The notes beneath the pieces were generated by a model. That model was not told the DNA's origin. It saw only the letters and a program-made list of their open reading frames with translations, and did not search any database. The position numbers were made by a program, and so were the translations under genes. A DNA stretch of 64,000 nucleotides from Lumbricus terrestris (lineage: Eukaryota; Annelida; Clitellata; Crassiclitellata; Lumbricidae): the NCBI GenBank assembly GCA_949752735.1, contig OX457047.1:34508363-34572362 (forward strand), read 5' to 3'. Position 1 is the first letter of the stretch, and each line of letters opens with the position of its first letter. Shown here in pieces: positions 55,587 to 64,000 of the stretch.

Positions 55587-55594
55587 CGCGAAAG

Positions 55595-56076
55595 CTTTCC
55601 GCCTGTCCCTCCGTTCCATACCTCTGTCGAAGACGTTCGACCAGCTCTTCGTAGCCGACGTTCGGACGGGCACCGAAGTCCCACAGCAGCTGCGTGGCGG
55701 CTTTCTCCAGGCTGCATCGAAGGTAGTCGACCCGGTCAGCGGCCGTCCATTGGTTGTGGCGGGCGCAGACTTCGAACTGCACCAGGAACGACTCCAGCGA
55801 TCCCGTGCCGTCAAATTTTCCCGGCTTCATCGGAGGCGGTCGAGTCCACGGCCGTCCTCCAGTAGTCTCCAGCATTCTCAGGGAAGTCTCCAGGTCGTGA
55901 GACGTCGCTCGGTAGTTCGTCCTCGTCGGTCTCCGCAGCTCCTCGATCATACGGCTCCGGTCGGTCCGCTGCTCTGCCATTGCACTCTCGTCGGCCAATG
56001 GCGTGGAGACGTTCGTTCGTAGGTCGGCGAATCCTCCAGCAGGGTAGGCGACTGTGACTTCCTCGTCTTCTTCCAT
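55595..56076 (-). pseudogene. Gag of Gypsy element 1, N-terminal part
   Basis: The frame starts with an ATG 63 bases inside the 5' LTR. The capsid-like core includes MKPGKFDGTGSLESFLVQFE, QLLWDFGA and LVERLRQRYG, matching the equivalent part of Gypsy element 2 (LEKFDGQTPLEAFLVKFE). At 55595 it runs into the 8-bp duplication of the inserted hAT and is broken there. Retroelement Gag assembles the particle; this copy cannot make a full one. Confidence 0.85.
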
Positions 56077-56138
56077 CGTCGGTCGATCTGCGAAAGTCGA
56101 TCAGAAGCAACCACAAGACCCCACTTGCTGGGTACCAG

Positions 56139-57136
56139 TGTGGCGGAAAAGACTAAATTATGCTGCTGCAGCACCGTTTCAGGAGGCGACGGGTTCCAGC
56201 CCAAATATGTCCGCGTGTCGTCTCAGGAGGGAGACGCGAGTCCGCCTTCGTCGTCTTTCGAAGGTAGTGCAGTGCTTCCGGTCGATTCGCGCAGTCCAAC
56301 AGACACAACGACGATGGAGAAAGAAACACAGTTTATTGAAGCGATCACTACACACTGCTGCACGACCATACGATTCACTTCAACGACTGACTACTCTAGA
56401 CTTCACACTTCGTAACGACTCGCTTCCTGACTCGTATCGCTTCTCAATTCGTCTAGCCTTACTACAGAACAACGAGCTTCCTTATATACCCGAAAAGAGG
56501 GAGGGGGAACCAGGGTCCCAAACCACGGGAGGCCGTGGGCTAAGCCTCGGGAGGCCGTGGGCGAAGCCTCGGAAGGCCGCGCGCCAAACCTCGGGAGGCC
56601 GTGGGATAATCTCGAGAGGCCAATTCAGAGAGACCACTTAAACTCGGGAGGCCAATTCAGAGAGACCACCCACATCAAAGGCGCTGCCGCGGGAGGCCGA
56701 GAGGCAGCCTTCCTACATCAAAGAACACTGCCGCCGAAGGCAGGGAGGCCAATTACAAGAGGCCGACTACATCAAAGGACACCGCCGCGGGGGGAGCGTG
56801 GGAGGCTGAGAGGCTGCCTCTCTACATCAAAGGACACTGCCGCCGAAGGCAGGGAGGCCAATTACAAGAGGCCGATTACATCAAAGGACACCGCCGCGGG
56901 GGGGCGTGGGAGGCTGAGAGGCTGCCTCTCTACATCAAAGGACACTGCCGCCGAAGGCAGGAAGGCCAATCAAGCGGCTATCACGGGAGGCCGGGAGGCT
57001 AATTACGGCGGGAAAACCAAGAGACCGATCATGGCGGGAAGGCCAGGAGGATGTGACCAAGCAAGGGGAGGCCACCGGGACCACCCAGGGGAAAACAGCC
57101 GGCGGAGTGGGGCAAGGGGACCCCAATTTCGCCACA
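56139..57136 (-). repeat. 5' LTR of Gypsy element 1
   Basis: 998 bp. It is unusually GC-rich, with dozens of GGGAGGC motifs and tandem units of about 109 bp. It matches 49826-50859 except for a block near the inner end (56156-56199). Confidence 0.9.
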
Positions 57137-57560
57137 ATACAAATGTAATTATATAAATTATTTGCATATACGCATGTACCGGTACTGTAGGCCTATCATG
57201 TATGTAGGATTACAGGTATTATATATATATATATTGCAAAAAATTTGCAGAATTTGTGTTAGGTATTGTCCAAACTCATCACTTGCAACAAATTTTTTAT
57301 ATTTTGAGATGATTTTGAAAAATCAGGCACTAATGGGTTAATTTTCCAGAGGGCGCCCATGATTTTGCATTAGGTAAGCTTATATAATTATAGTGTCAAT
57401 GCTGTATTGACAGGTAATGAACTTAGTAACTTTTTGCTTGGAGACTCGCTGCTGCCTTGGGGCAAAGAAAGACAAAGAAGTTCATTGCGGAGACTAATAG
57501 GTAACTTATTCCAGAAAGACGGACCAACCATAGCAAAGCTACTATGTAGCACTGTGGAAG
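57137..57560 (-). pseudogene. 3' part of a CR1-like element cut by Gypsy element 2
   Basis: On the minus strand 57560 to about 57420 encodes FAMVGPSFWNKLPISLRNEL, the terminal RT motif. It continues the frame broken at 62715. The remaining 57137-57419 is AT-rich with a short (AT)n, probably 3' UTR or flank. Confidence 0.8.
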
Positions 57561-58375
57561 TGTAACGGGTCGCTCCCCTCGCGGGAGCTTCGCAGCCTCA
57601 CCGAGAGAGAAGTCCCAGGGAGCTAAAGACTGATGAATGTGAGCAGGAGTCGAAGGTTGATAATTTAGAGAGTCAGCAGGCAGAAACGCGCTCGGAACGG
57701 AATGATGCGTTGGACGGCCGTCAGATATTGGAGGAATTGCAGGTATCGTACCAGGATGCTGCCCGAGTGGTCTAAGGGACATATAGTCTACGGTTCTCGG
57801 TCTGAGAACGCCCGCCGCCATGGGTCGAGCTGGGTTCGACAGCTCCCTGCCTCCGTCTGGTTCTACTTGGTCCGACACGATGGCCGCGTGCCACAATTGC
57901 ATGAGTCCTAATTGGGCTGCCGATCGTGTTTCTTCGTCAGGCACAGATGTAATTATAGACTGTATCTCTACTGGATTGAATGCGGCATCTACGCGGTCGT
58001 AGGCAAAGTCATTAATGTACATGCACGCGGGGTCGATATTGAGTGTTGTTTCATTGAGGGAATTGTTTTGATGTGTTGCCATTGTGGCTTGAGTTCAATA
58101 CAACAACGAAAGACACACGCAACTTAAACACCACTCGCGGTGTATGTAATTAATTGAAACCCGCAAACAAACAGTCAGAATTCACTAAATTAACTAAAAC
58201 TGCCCATGTGACGACTTGTCGCCATAACTCAGAACGTAAAAAGGGAAGGACTTAACTCCTTAAGCGTTAATTATAAGTCGGTCGCTATGGGTCATCTACT
58301 CGCTACCGCTAGATCACAACGATCAACGCTAAACGTTTGGGCCGTAATTTTAGAGGCTAAAGCTGAACCTTTACA
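57561..58375 (-). repeat. 3' LTR of Gypsy element 2
   Basis: Copy of 61900-62714 at a constant offset of 4339 bases. It carries the same 170-codon frame, which here runs out of the LTR into flanking sequence and stops at 57423. Confidence 0.92.
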
Positions 58376-58428
58376 CTCTCCCCCACCTACTCAAGTGGTG
58401 AAACCACGGGAAGACCAAACGTAGCGGA

Positions 58429-58800
58429 CCATTCAAACAACGGTCAACCCCTCCACAAATTTCTATACCTCGGGTCTATATCAAAATATTTCATCCGGCA
58501 AATGTAAATTTGGACTACTGGGTCACCATTCAAACCACGGTCAACCCCTCCACAAATTTCCATACCTCGGGTCTATATCAAAATATTTCATCCGGCAAAT
58601 GTAAATTTGGACTACTGGGTCACCATTCAAACAACGGTCAACCCCTCCACAAATTTCCATACCTCGGGCCTATATCAAAATACAGCATCCGGCAAATGTA
58701 AATTTGGGCTACTGGGTTACCGACTACAAATTTCCATACCTCGGGCCTATATCAAAATACAGCATCCGGCAAATGTCAATTTGGACTACACGGTCACCGA
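58429..58800. repeat. 97-bp tandem repeats in Gypsy element 2 3' region
   Basis: Units start CCATTCAAACAACGGTCAAC at 58429, 58526 and 58623, with a shortened fourth. They lie between the coding part and the 3' LTR. Confidence 0.9.
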
Positions 58801-59217
58801 CTGTTCCTACCCATGCACCTAATGACATAACGCAACTATAACAAAGCACTCCAACAGAATGCAGAAACCAGCAACTCGAAACAGTAGAATCATCCTTAGC
58901 ACCGCTACATGATTAACTATCGCACGACCCATGGTCGTCTGTTTCATCTGCACAGTCTTTTAATTAGAAGTTCGGGTTCGGGCAACACAAACACTTATCT
59001 AGGTGATTGACATCACCAACACGCTTTCACAACGGTGAATAACACGTTTTCACAACTGTGAATAACTGGTCAGGGCGTGGCTTATAACCGAAACCGAACA
59101 GGAAGAACATGGGGACGGGTTGGTCTGGAGACAGAGTTCAGTTCCTCGTCTCGGACAAGTTCGTCTAGTCAGTAACATCGTTCGAGAACGGCATATCAGT
59201 CCTTCGGATAGTCTTTC
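58801..59217. other. 3' untranslated part of Gypsy element 2
   Basis: No further domain is seen apart from the out-of-frame integrase tail at its edge. Confidence 0.5.
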
Positions 59218-62200
59218 TCAAAGTTGTTCAGTCTGTCTACGTAAACCAACTTCGGCTGAGCACGGTTCTTCGTAGAACTTGGTCCACTTGGTCTTGATAC
59301 CGGCGTGTCGACGGGGACAGACGTACCATATCCATGGGTCAGGTCCGAATGCGGCTGGGCGCACTCGACCATTGAATCGAAAAGTCCGATGCTGCACGAA
59401 CTGCTGAAAGTGAGTTCGCACCAGACGATAGGTGCCCTGCATCCGGTGCAGGCGTTGATCCACCAACTCGTCCACTGTTTGGTCGCAGAGTTCTGTCGCC
59501 GAACCATCGCCAGAGACTAGGCCGATGGGCGCGCTAACGTCTCGTCCCACGAACAGGAGGTTGGAGCCGAATTTCGTACCCGAACGCTCGGTAGCGCGGT
59601 ACGTAGCCATCACTCCAGGTAAGAGGATGCTGCGGTCGTCTGGAAGGGATTCTTCCGGTCGAAGAGGAATTCGCGTAGTCTGCACCATCTCCACATGATG
59701 CGGTCGACGTGAGAGTTCGTCAGCGGAGGGTCGCGCGGAGTCGGGTTGGGGCTGATTCTCGAAATCGCACTCTTCAACGACGGTGAGACACGGGGCTCGC
59801 AGTTGAGAGGGCGCAGTCTGAGTCGGCCGATCGTTAGCTTCTAGCGGAACGTCATCAAACACATTCTGCCGAAGAGAGGACAGCAGGATGTCTGGGTCAC
59901 CAGACACATCGACTTCTGCGGTTCGAGCAGGTAGCGACGCACTGATTACAAGAATGTCAGATTCGAGCACTTGTGTCGGTACAGGACAGGGTCGAAGGTC
60001 GTCCTTCTTGGTGGGAAGAACGGCAAACACCTCCCCATACGCTTCGCTCGTAGGTGGCGCAACAGTTCTTGCCAACGATATTTTCCGACATCGCACAGTT
60101 CCGGTTGCACGAGACAGCGCATAGTCTCGTCCCTGCAGTTGAATTGATCGTCCGCGGAAATTCCACCTCGCGCGCTGCTGTTCCAGCCAATTGAGTCCCA
60201 GGATCATCTCGTTCAGCTCCTCGGTGACGAGGCACGGAATCTGGAAAATCTGCCCTGCGATTTCACCTTGCACTGTAATCTCGCCCAGCACTCGGATGCT
60301 GGTGCCATTGGCCGCGTTCAGGAGCTGTCGCGATTCTCGCATGTCTTGCAGGCGTACTAACGAGGCAGGAATTAACGACATCTCGCTCCCTGTGTCAATC
60401 CGAGCTAAAATCTCGCGCCCATTTATCCGAAGCGGCAAGTACTCGTCAGTACTTCCTTGGATACATCTTACGTTAGCTATCCTTTCTCCTTCTTCTTGAC
60501 CTTGTTCGTCTGTCCTTGCTTGCGGACAATCTTTCCGGAAATGTCCTGGCTGCAGACAGAGAAAGCACCGACCATCACCTCGTCGATTCTTTCGACTGTG
60601 AGTCGCTAAATTATTTCTTGCTCTTCCCTCCGATCTCTGTCGATTTTCCATCGGCACATATCGAGGCTCTCCAGAGTGTCTTTCCATCCCGTTGGATGCT
60701 TGCAACGTTGGCCTACACCACCACTGCTCCATCTGCAGTTGACGCTGCTCCATGTTGGCCATTTGCTCTGACAATCTACGAAGCACTTCTTCTCTAGAGC
60801 TGTCGTCTGTTCGGATCGCTTGGACTCGTCCCGATCTACGCTCATGGTCTCCAGTTCTACCTCGAGTGGATCTATTCGCCTCCAGTCGAATAGCACATCT
60901 ACACGCTACTTCGAGGTTATTCGGTTCACGGTCTCTCACGCACATAGCAAGCTCGGAGTCGTCTATTGCGTCGAGGAATGCATCGATGGCGACCATCTCA
61001 CTCATCTCGGTAGGTGGACCAGCATAGGCTAACACCATTAGTCGTCGGATGTCTTGCGCTAACTCTTGCAAGGACTCTCCTTCTCTCTGTTTTCGAGTAC
61101 GAAGCTGAGTACGATATAATGTCGTCTGGTCCGCACATCCATATCTACTCCTGAGTCGCTTTATCAGATCGCTCGAGGACGACAGACCCAAGGCGTTGAA
61201 TTCCCACAACAGATGCGCTGCTGTGCCACCCATGGCACACACCAGTTGATTCATCCTCTCGTCCTCGTTCCATCCATTCTGTCTCGAACAGATCTCAAAC
61301 TTGACGAGAAACGCTTCCAGAGGCGTTTGACCATCAAATTTCTCCAGTTTCAGCCACTGCTTGCATTTGTCTCTTGGTTCCTTCATCGTTTCATACTCCG
61401 TACATGATTTCTTTTCGATGGTCGGCTTATTTCTCAACTCATCGCTTTCACTTGAAATCACTGCACGAGTTTCTAACGGACTGGACACCACAGGACAACT
61501 TAGCTTTTGTCCGACTTCAGCACACAACCCAGGACTTTTGCTTACACTTTTTCCATTCTGCACGCAAATCTCGTTTAGATACCTGCACAGTTCTCGTAAT
61601 GGACCCAAAATGTCTTGCAACTGTCCAGTCTGCGTCGTCGTCGTGCTTTTCTTTGGCCGTGAAGAATTAATGCTATTTTCCTCATTAACTTCTTCCATTC
61701 CCCTTGCGTCCTCTTGTTGATATATGCTTCTTTCCTTCACTTCGTTGCCTCTTAATATCTCGACTCTCCTTTCATCTTTCCGTCGCTCTATTTCATCTCT
61801 GGTCTCTTTATCAGCTTCCGAAACGAATTCCAAAATTCTTTCACTCCTTTCAATCTCTTCATCATCTTTTAAACACTGCCCCAACTTCATGGTGCCATTT
61901 GTAACGGGTCGCTCCCCTCGCGGGAGCTTCGCAGCCTCACCGAGAGAGAAGTCCCAGGGAGCTAAAGACTGATGAATGTGAGCAGGAGTCGAAGGTTGAT
62001 AATTTAGAGAGTCAGCAGGCAGAAACGCGCTCGGAACGGAATGATGCGTTGGACGGCCGTCAGATATTGGAGGAATTGCAGGTATCGTACCAGGATGCTG
62101 CCCGAGTGGTCTAAGGGACATATAGTCTACGGTTCTCGGTCTGAGAACGCCCGCCGCCATGGGTCGAGCTGGGTTCGACAGCTCCCTGCCTCCGTCTGGT

Positions 62201-62421
62201 TCTACTTGGTCCGACACGATGGCCGCGTGCCACAATTGCATGAGTCCTAATTGGGCTGCCGATCGTGTTTCTTCGTCAGGCACAGATGTAATTATAGACT
62301 GTATCTCTACTGGATTGAATGCGGCATCTACGCGGTCGTAGGCAAAGTCATTAATGTACATGCACGCGGGGTCGATATTGAGTGTTGTTTCATTGAGGGA
62401 ATTGTTTTGATGTGTTGCCAT
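59218..62421 (-). CDS. Gag-protease polyprotein with LTR-encoded N-terminus and integrase tail, Gypsy element 2
   Basis: 1067 codons without a stop. Residues 1-174 are encoded by the LTR, and the frame crosses the LTR edge and the primer-binding site into Gag. A charged helical stretch (about 175-260) follows. The capsid-like core has LEKFDGQTPLEAFLVKFE and LIKRLRSRYG (about 355-450). An intact CCHC knuckle CFLCLQPGHFRKDC and a protease with ARIDTGSEMSLIP and LGLNWL come next. After a low-conservation stretch the frame ends in an integrase C-terminal segment (LHRMQGTYRLVR, WIWYVCPRRHAG), where a frameshift ends it; the true tail (KLVYVDRLN) lies in the next frame at about 59215-59260. No RT or RNase H. 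It may make particles and be copied by a related element's enzymes. Whether the LTR-encoded part is translated is unknown. Confidence 0.85.
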   Translation of the reverse strand: MATHQNNSLNETTLNIDPACMYINDFAYDRVDAAFNPVEIQSIITSVPDEETRSAAQLGLMQLWHAAIVSDQVEPDGGRELSNPARPMAAGVLRPRTVDYMSLRPLGQHPGTIPAIPPISDGRPTHHSVPSAFLPADSLNYQPSTPAHIHQSLAPWDFSLGEAAKLPRGERPVTNGTMKLGQCLKDDEEIERSERILEFVSEADKETRDEIERRKDERRVEILRGNEVKERSIYQQEDARGMEEVNEENSINSSRPKKSTTTTQTGQLQDILGPLRELCRYLNEICVQNGKSVSKSPGLCAEVGQKLSCPVVSSPLETRAVISSESDELRNKPTIEKKSCTEYETMKEPRDKCKQWLKLEKFDGQTPLEAFLVKFEICSRQNGWNEDERMNQLVCAMGGTAAHLLWEFNALGLSSSSDLIKRLRSRYGCADQTTLYRTQLRTRKQREGESLQELAQDIRRLMVLAYAGPPTEMSEMVAIDAFLDAIDDSELAMCVRDREPNNLEVACRCAIRLEANRSTRGRTGDHERRSGRVQAIRTDDSSREEVLRRLSEQMANMEQRQLQMEQWWCRPTLQASNGMERHSGEPRYVPMENRQRSEGRARNNLATHSRKNRRGDGRCFLCLQPGHFRKDCPQARTDEQGQEEGERIANVRCIQGSTDEYLPLRINGREILARIDTGSEMSLIPASLVRLQDMRESRQLLNAANGTSIRVLGEITVQGEIAGQIFQIPCLVTEELNEMILGLNWLEQQRARWNFRGRSIQLQGRDYALSRATGTVRCRKISLARTVAPPTSEAYGEVFAVLPTKKDDLRPCPVPTQVLESDILVISASLPARTAEVDVSGDPDILLSSLRQNVFDDVPLEANDRPTQTAPSQLRAPCLTVVEECDFENQPQPDSARPSADELSRRPHHVEMVQTTRIPLRPEESLPDDRSILLPGVMATYRATERSGTKFGSNLLFVGRDVSAPIGLVSGDGSATELCDQTVDELVDQRLHRMQGTYRLVRTHFQQFVQHRTFRFNGRVRPAAFGPDPWIWYVCPRRHAGIKTKWTKFYEEPCSAEVGLRRQTEQL

Positions 62422-62714
62422 TGTGGCTTGAGTTCAATACAACAACGAAAGACACACGCAACTTAAACACCACTCGCGGTGTATGTAATTAATTGAAACC
62501 CGCAAACAAACAGTCAGAATTCACTAAATTAACTAAAACTGCCCATGTGACGACTTGTCGCCATAACTCAGAACGTAAAAAGGGAAGGACTTAACTCCTT
62601 AAGCGTTAATTATAAGTCGGTCGCTATGGGTCATCTACTCGCTACCGCTAGATCACAACGATCAACGCTAAACGTTTGGGCCGTAATTTTAGAGGCTAAA
62701 GCTGAACCTTTACA
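61900..62714 (-). repeat. 5' LTR of Gypsy element 2
   Basis: Contains a TATA-like TTATAATTAA (about 62605) and, about 290 bases in, the ATG of the long frame in an ACAATGG context. Confidence 0.92.
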
Positions 62715-63523
62715 GAAGATCGAGCCCTAGGGACAACCAGGTCACCATGCGTAGCAGAGCGAAGGAATCTACGGCCTGGGATGGACAGCACAGGTACACA
62801 GAGTTCCATAAGATAGATCGGAGCTTGGCCTGCTAGTCAATTACGCATGAACATTAAAATCTTAAACTCAATACGTTTTTGCATTGGCAACCAGTGGAGT
62901 TCTTCCCGTATAAAACTTGATATATGCCCAAACTTTGGTATGCCGCCAATCAGGCGGGCCGCAGCATTAAGGACAGATTGCAACTTATTAATGCGTGAAA
63001 GTGTTAAGCCCGCATAGATGGCACTACCATAGTCAACTCTGGTGCATATAAATGCATGCACCAGAGTAGAGGCAGCTTTGGTTGTAAGTGGGCGACGTAC
63101 AGAGCGAATTTGACGAAGATGGCACATGTAGAAGCAAGTGCGACATACATTCCTCACGTGATCAGAAAGGGTCAATTCCTGGTCCAAGGTCACACCCAAA
63201 TCACGTACAGTGGTAGAAAAAGTCATGCCAGGAAAGCAATGTTGCAGATTTTGCATATCAATTTTAGAAACTTGCACACGACTTCCAACCCAAATAAATT
63301 GTGTTTTACCAGGATTTAACCTGAGGCGATTGGATGACATCCAGGCACCAATCGTTTCCGACGTCATAAGTATTTTTTCCACAAGTGAGATAGCCTCTAA
63401 AGCTGGACCCTGGACAAATGCCTGTGTGTCATCAGCATATTGATGTGCAGCAACCACACAGACCTGTTGAATGAAAGGGTGAGCAATTACTATATTTCCA
63501 AGTAATACTTGCAATAAAGTCAC
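62715..63523 (-). pseudogene. CR1-like non-LTR RT, 5'-truncated and split by Gypsy element 2
   Basis: The minus-strand frame 63523-62837 has HQYADDTQAF (the YADD catalytic box), LRLNPGKTQFIWVG, VRDLGVTLDQELTL, ICTRVDYGSAIYAGL, LQSVLNAAARLI and LHWLPMQKRIEFKILM. This is the standard order of a CR1/Rex-type RT from the palm onward. The start is ragged, so the N-terminal RT and endonuclease are gone. Coding similarity continues past a stop to 62715, where Gypsy element 2 interrupts it (GAAG duplication), and resumes at 57560. Confidence 0.9.
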
Positions 63524-64000
63524 TCTCCTTTTCGCCTTTCAATGTGTCTTTTTCACACAGTAAAGAATTCTGAGTCTTTTGGGTTTCATAAATTATATAA
63601 TTCTATTTGATTTTCGGTAAATATCGGATTTAGCGCCCTCTTTCGACCAATAAGTGAGCAATTCAATGCTTGAACACTGTTTCCATTTGGTTTGTATGCT
63701 AATATCTTATCATTGTCGCCATCTGGCGAAAGCCATAGTGATTATGGCAAAAATTCTTTTGGCGCCACCTATCGAATACTTAAGAAATTTATTTCCTATG
63801 CAATTTACATTTTGCTTAATAAAATATCCAAATGGTGATAAATTAATATAAATAATACGAAATAATATGCATTAAATTATTGTCTTCAATGTATTATAAA
63901 TGAAAGATTTCAGGAATTGTAAAAATGTTATAATTTCAATAAATGTATTGCTAGTTAGACACCTTAATTTCTGGGACACTAAAATTATAAGTGTAAAATG
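63524..64000. other. AT-rich end of window, nothing recognised
   Basis: A GGCGCCA.CTATCGA and GCGCCCTCTTTCG pair suggests old repeat sequence. No gene. Confidence 0.4.

Larger units (their letters stand above)
49826..57136 (-). mobile_element. Gypsy-type LTR retrotransposon 1, internally deleted
   Basis: Two LTRs (49826-50859, 56139-57136) with TGTGGCG...CGCCACA ends, flanked by ATAC on each side. On the minus strand the 5' LTR is followed by TGGTACCCAGCAAGTGGGG (likely primer-binding site). The 3' LTR is preceded by GTGGAGGGGGGAGGAT (polypurine tract). Coding order is gag, zinc knuckle, aspartic protease, first residues of RT, then a jump to the pol C-terminal tail. RT, RNase H and integrase cores are missing. 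A 2.3-kb hAT splits gag. Confidence 0.9.
57561..62714 (-). mobile_element. Gypsy-type LTR retrotransposon 2, young, internally deleted
   Basis: Two 815-bp LTRs (57561-58375, 61900-62714) with TGTAAAGG...CCGTTACA ends, flanked by GAAG on both sides. I saw no difference between the LTRs where I compared them, so the insertion looks recent. TGGCACCATGAAGTTGGGGC just inside the 5' LTR is a likely primer-binding site. AGGTGGGGGAGAG beside the 3' LTR is a polypurine tract. Gag and protease are intact in one long frame. RT, RNase H and most of integrase are absent. Confidence 0.92.

Noticed and set aside
49827..57156. Plus-strand frames of 178-199 codons in the LTRs (GGREA-rich)
   Set aside because: They are products of the GGGAGGCC repeats; the element's genes are on the minus strand.

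Overview
This is a gene-poor, transposon-saturated piece of an animal genome with spliced genes and no prokaryotic features. The only host gene I recognise is an ENPP6-like phosphodiesterase. It is present as two tandem, intact, seven-exon copies on the minus strand. The repeat types (non-LTR retrotransposons with microsatellite tails, many hAT, Tc1/mariner and Gypsy elements, tRNA-headed SINEs, abundant TAGGCCTA octamers) suggest a marine invertebrate deuterostome, perhaps an echinoderm. That assignment is inference; the sequence does not prove a species.

Layout. 1-3608: simple repeats, a non-LTR reverse transcriptase (RT) tail, a SINE and two hAT remnants. 3609-19240: duplication unit 1, holding ENPP6-like copy 1 (coding exons 17829 down to 9319, 463 aa). 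19241-24087: spacer with no gene, with hAT elements and an RT relic. 24088-41745: duplication unit 2, holding ENPP6-like copy 2 (40588 down to 30345, 459 aa). 41746-49825: a decayed I-like non-LTR element with RT and RNase H, split by a long-TIR MITE, followed by tandem repeats. 49826-57136: Gypsy element 1, whose gag is broken by a 2.3-kb hAT that itself holds another hAT. 57561-62714: Gypsy element 2, with a 1067-codon open frame that starts inside its LTR and which itself splits a CR1-like RT. 63524-64000: AT-rich, nothing recognised.

The two duplication units work as an internal control. Every intron and flank exists twice, so insertions that came after the duplication can be read as filled and empty sites. 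Many elements are confirmed this way, with 8-bp target-site duplications for hATs and TA for mariners. The same comparison shows something I did not expect. At many positions a plain TA in one copy is TAGGCCTA or TACATGTA in the other, and shorter forms (TAGCCTA, TAGGCTA, TAGACCTA) also occur. These look like excision footprints of TA-targeting transposons, or a palindromic micro-insertion process, and they far exceed chance frequency.

Both Gypsy elements keep gag, a zinc knuckle and an aspartic protease, but have lost most of RT, RNase H and integrase, so neither can be autonomous. The two ENPP6-like copies keep the family's nucleophile and metal ligands and are probably both functional.
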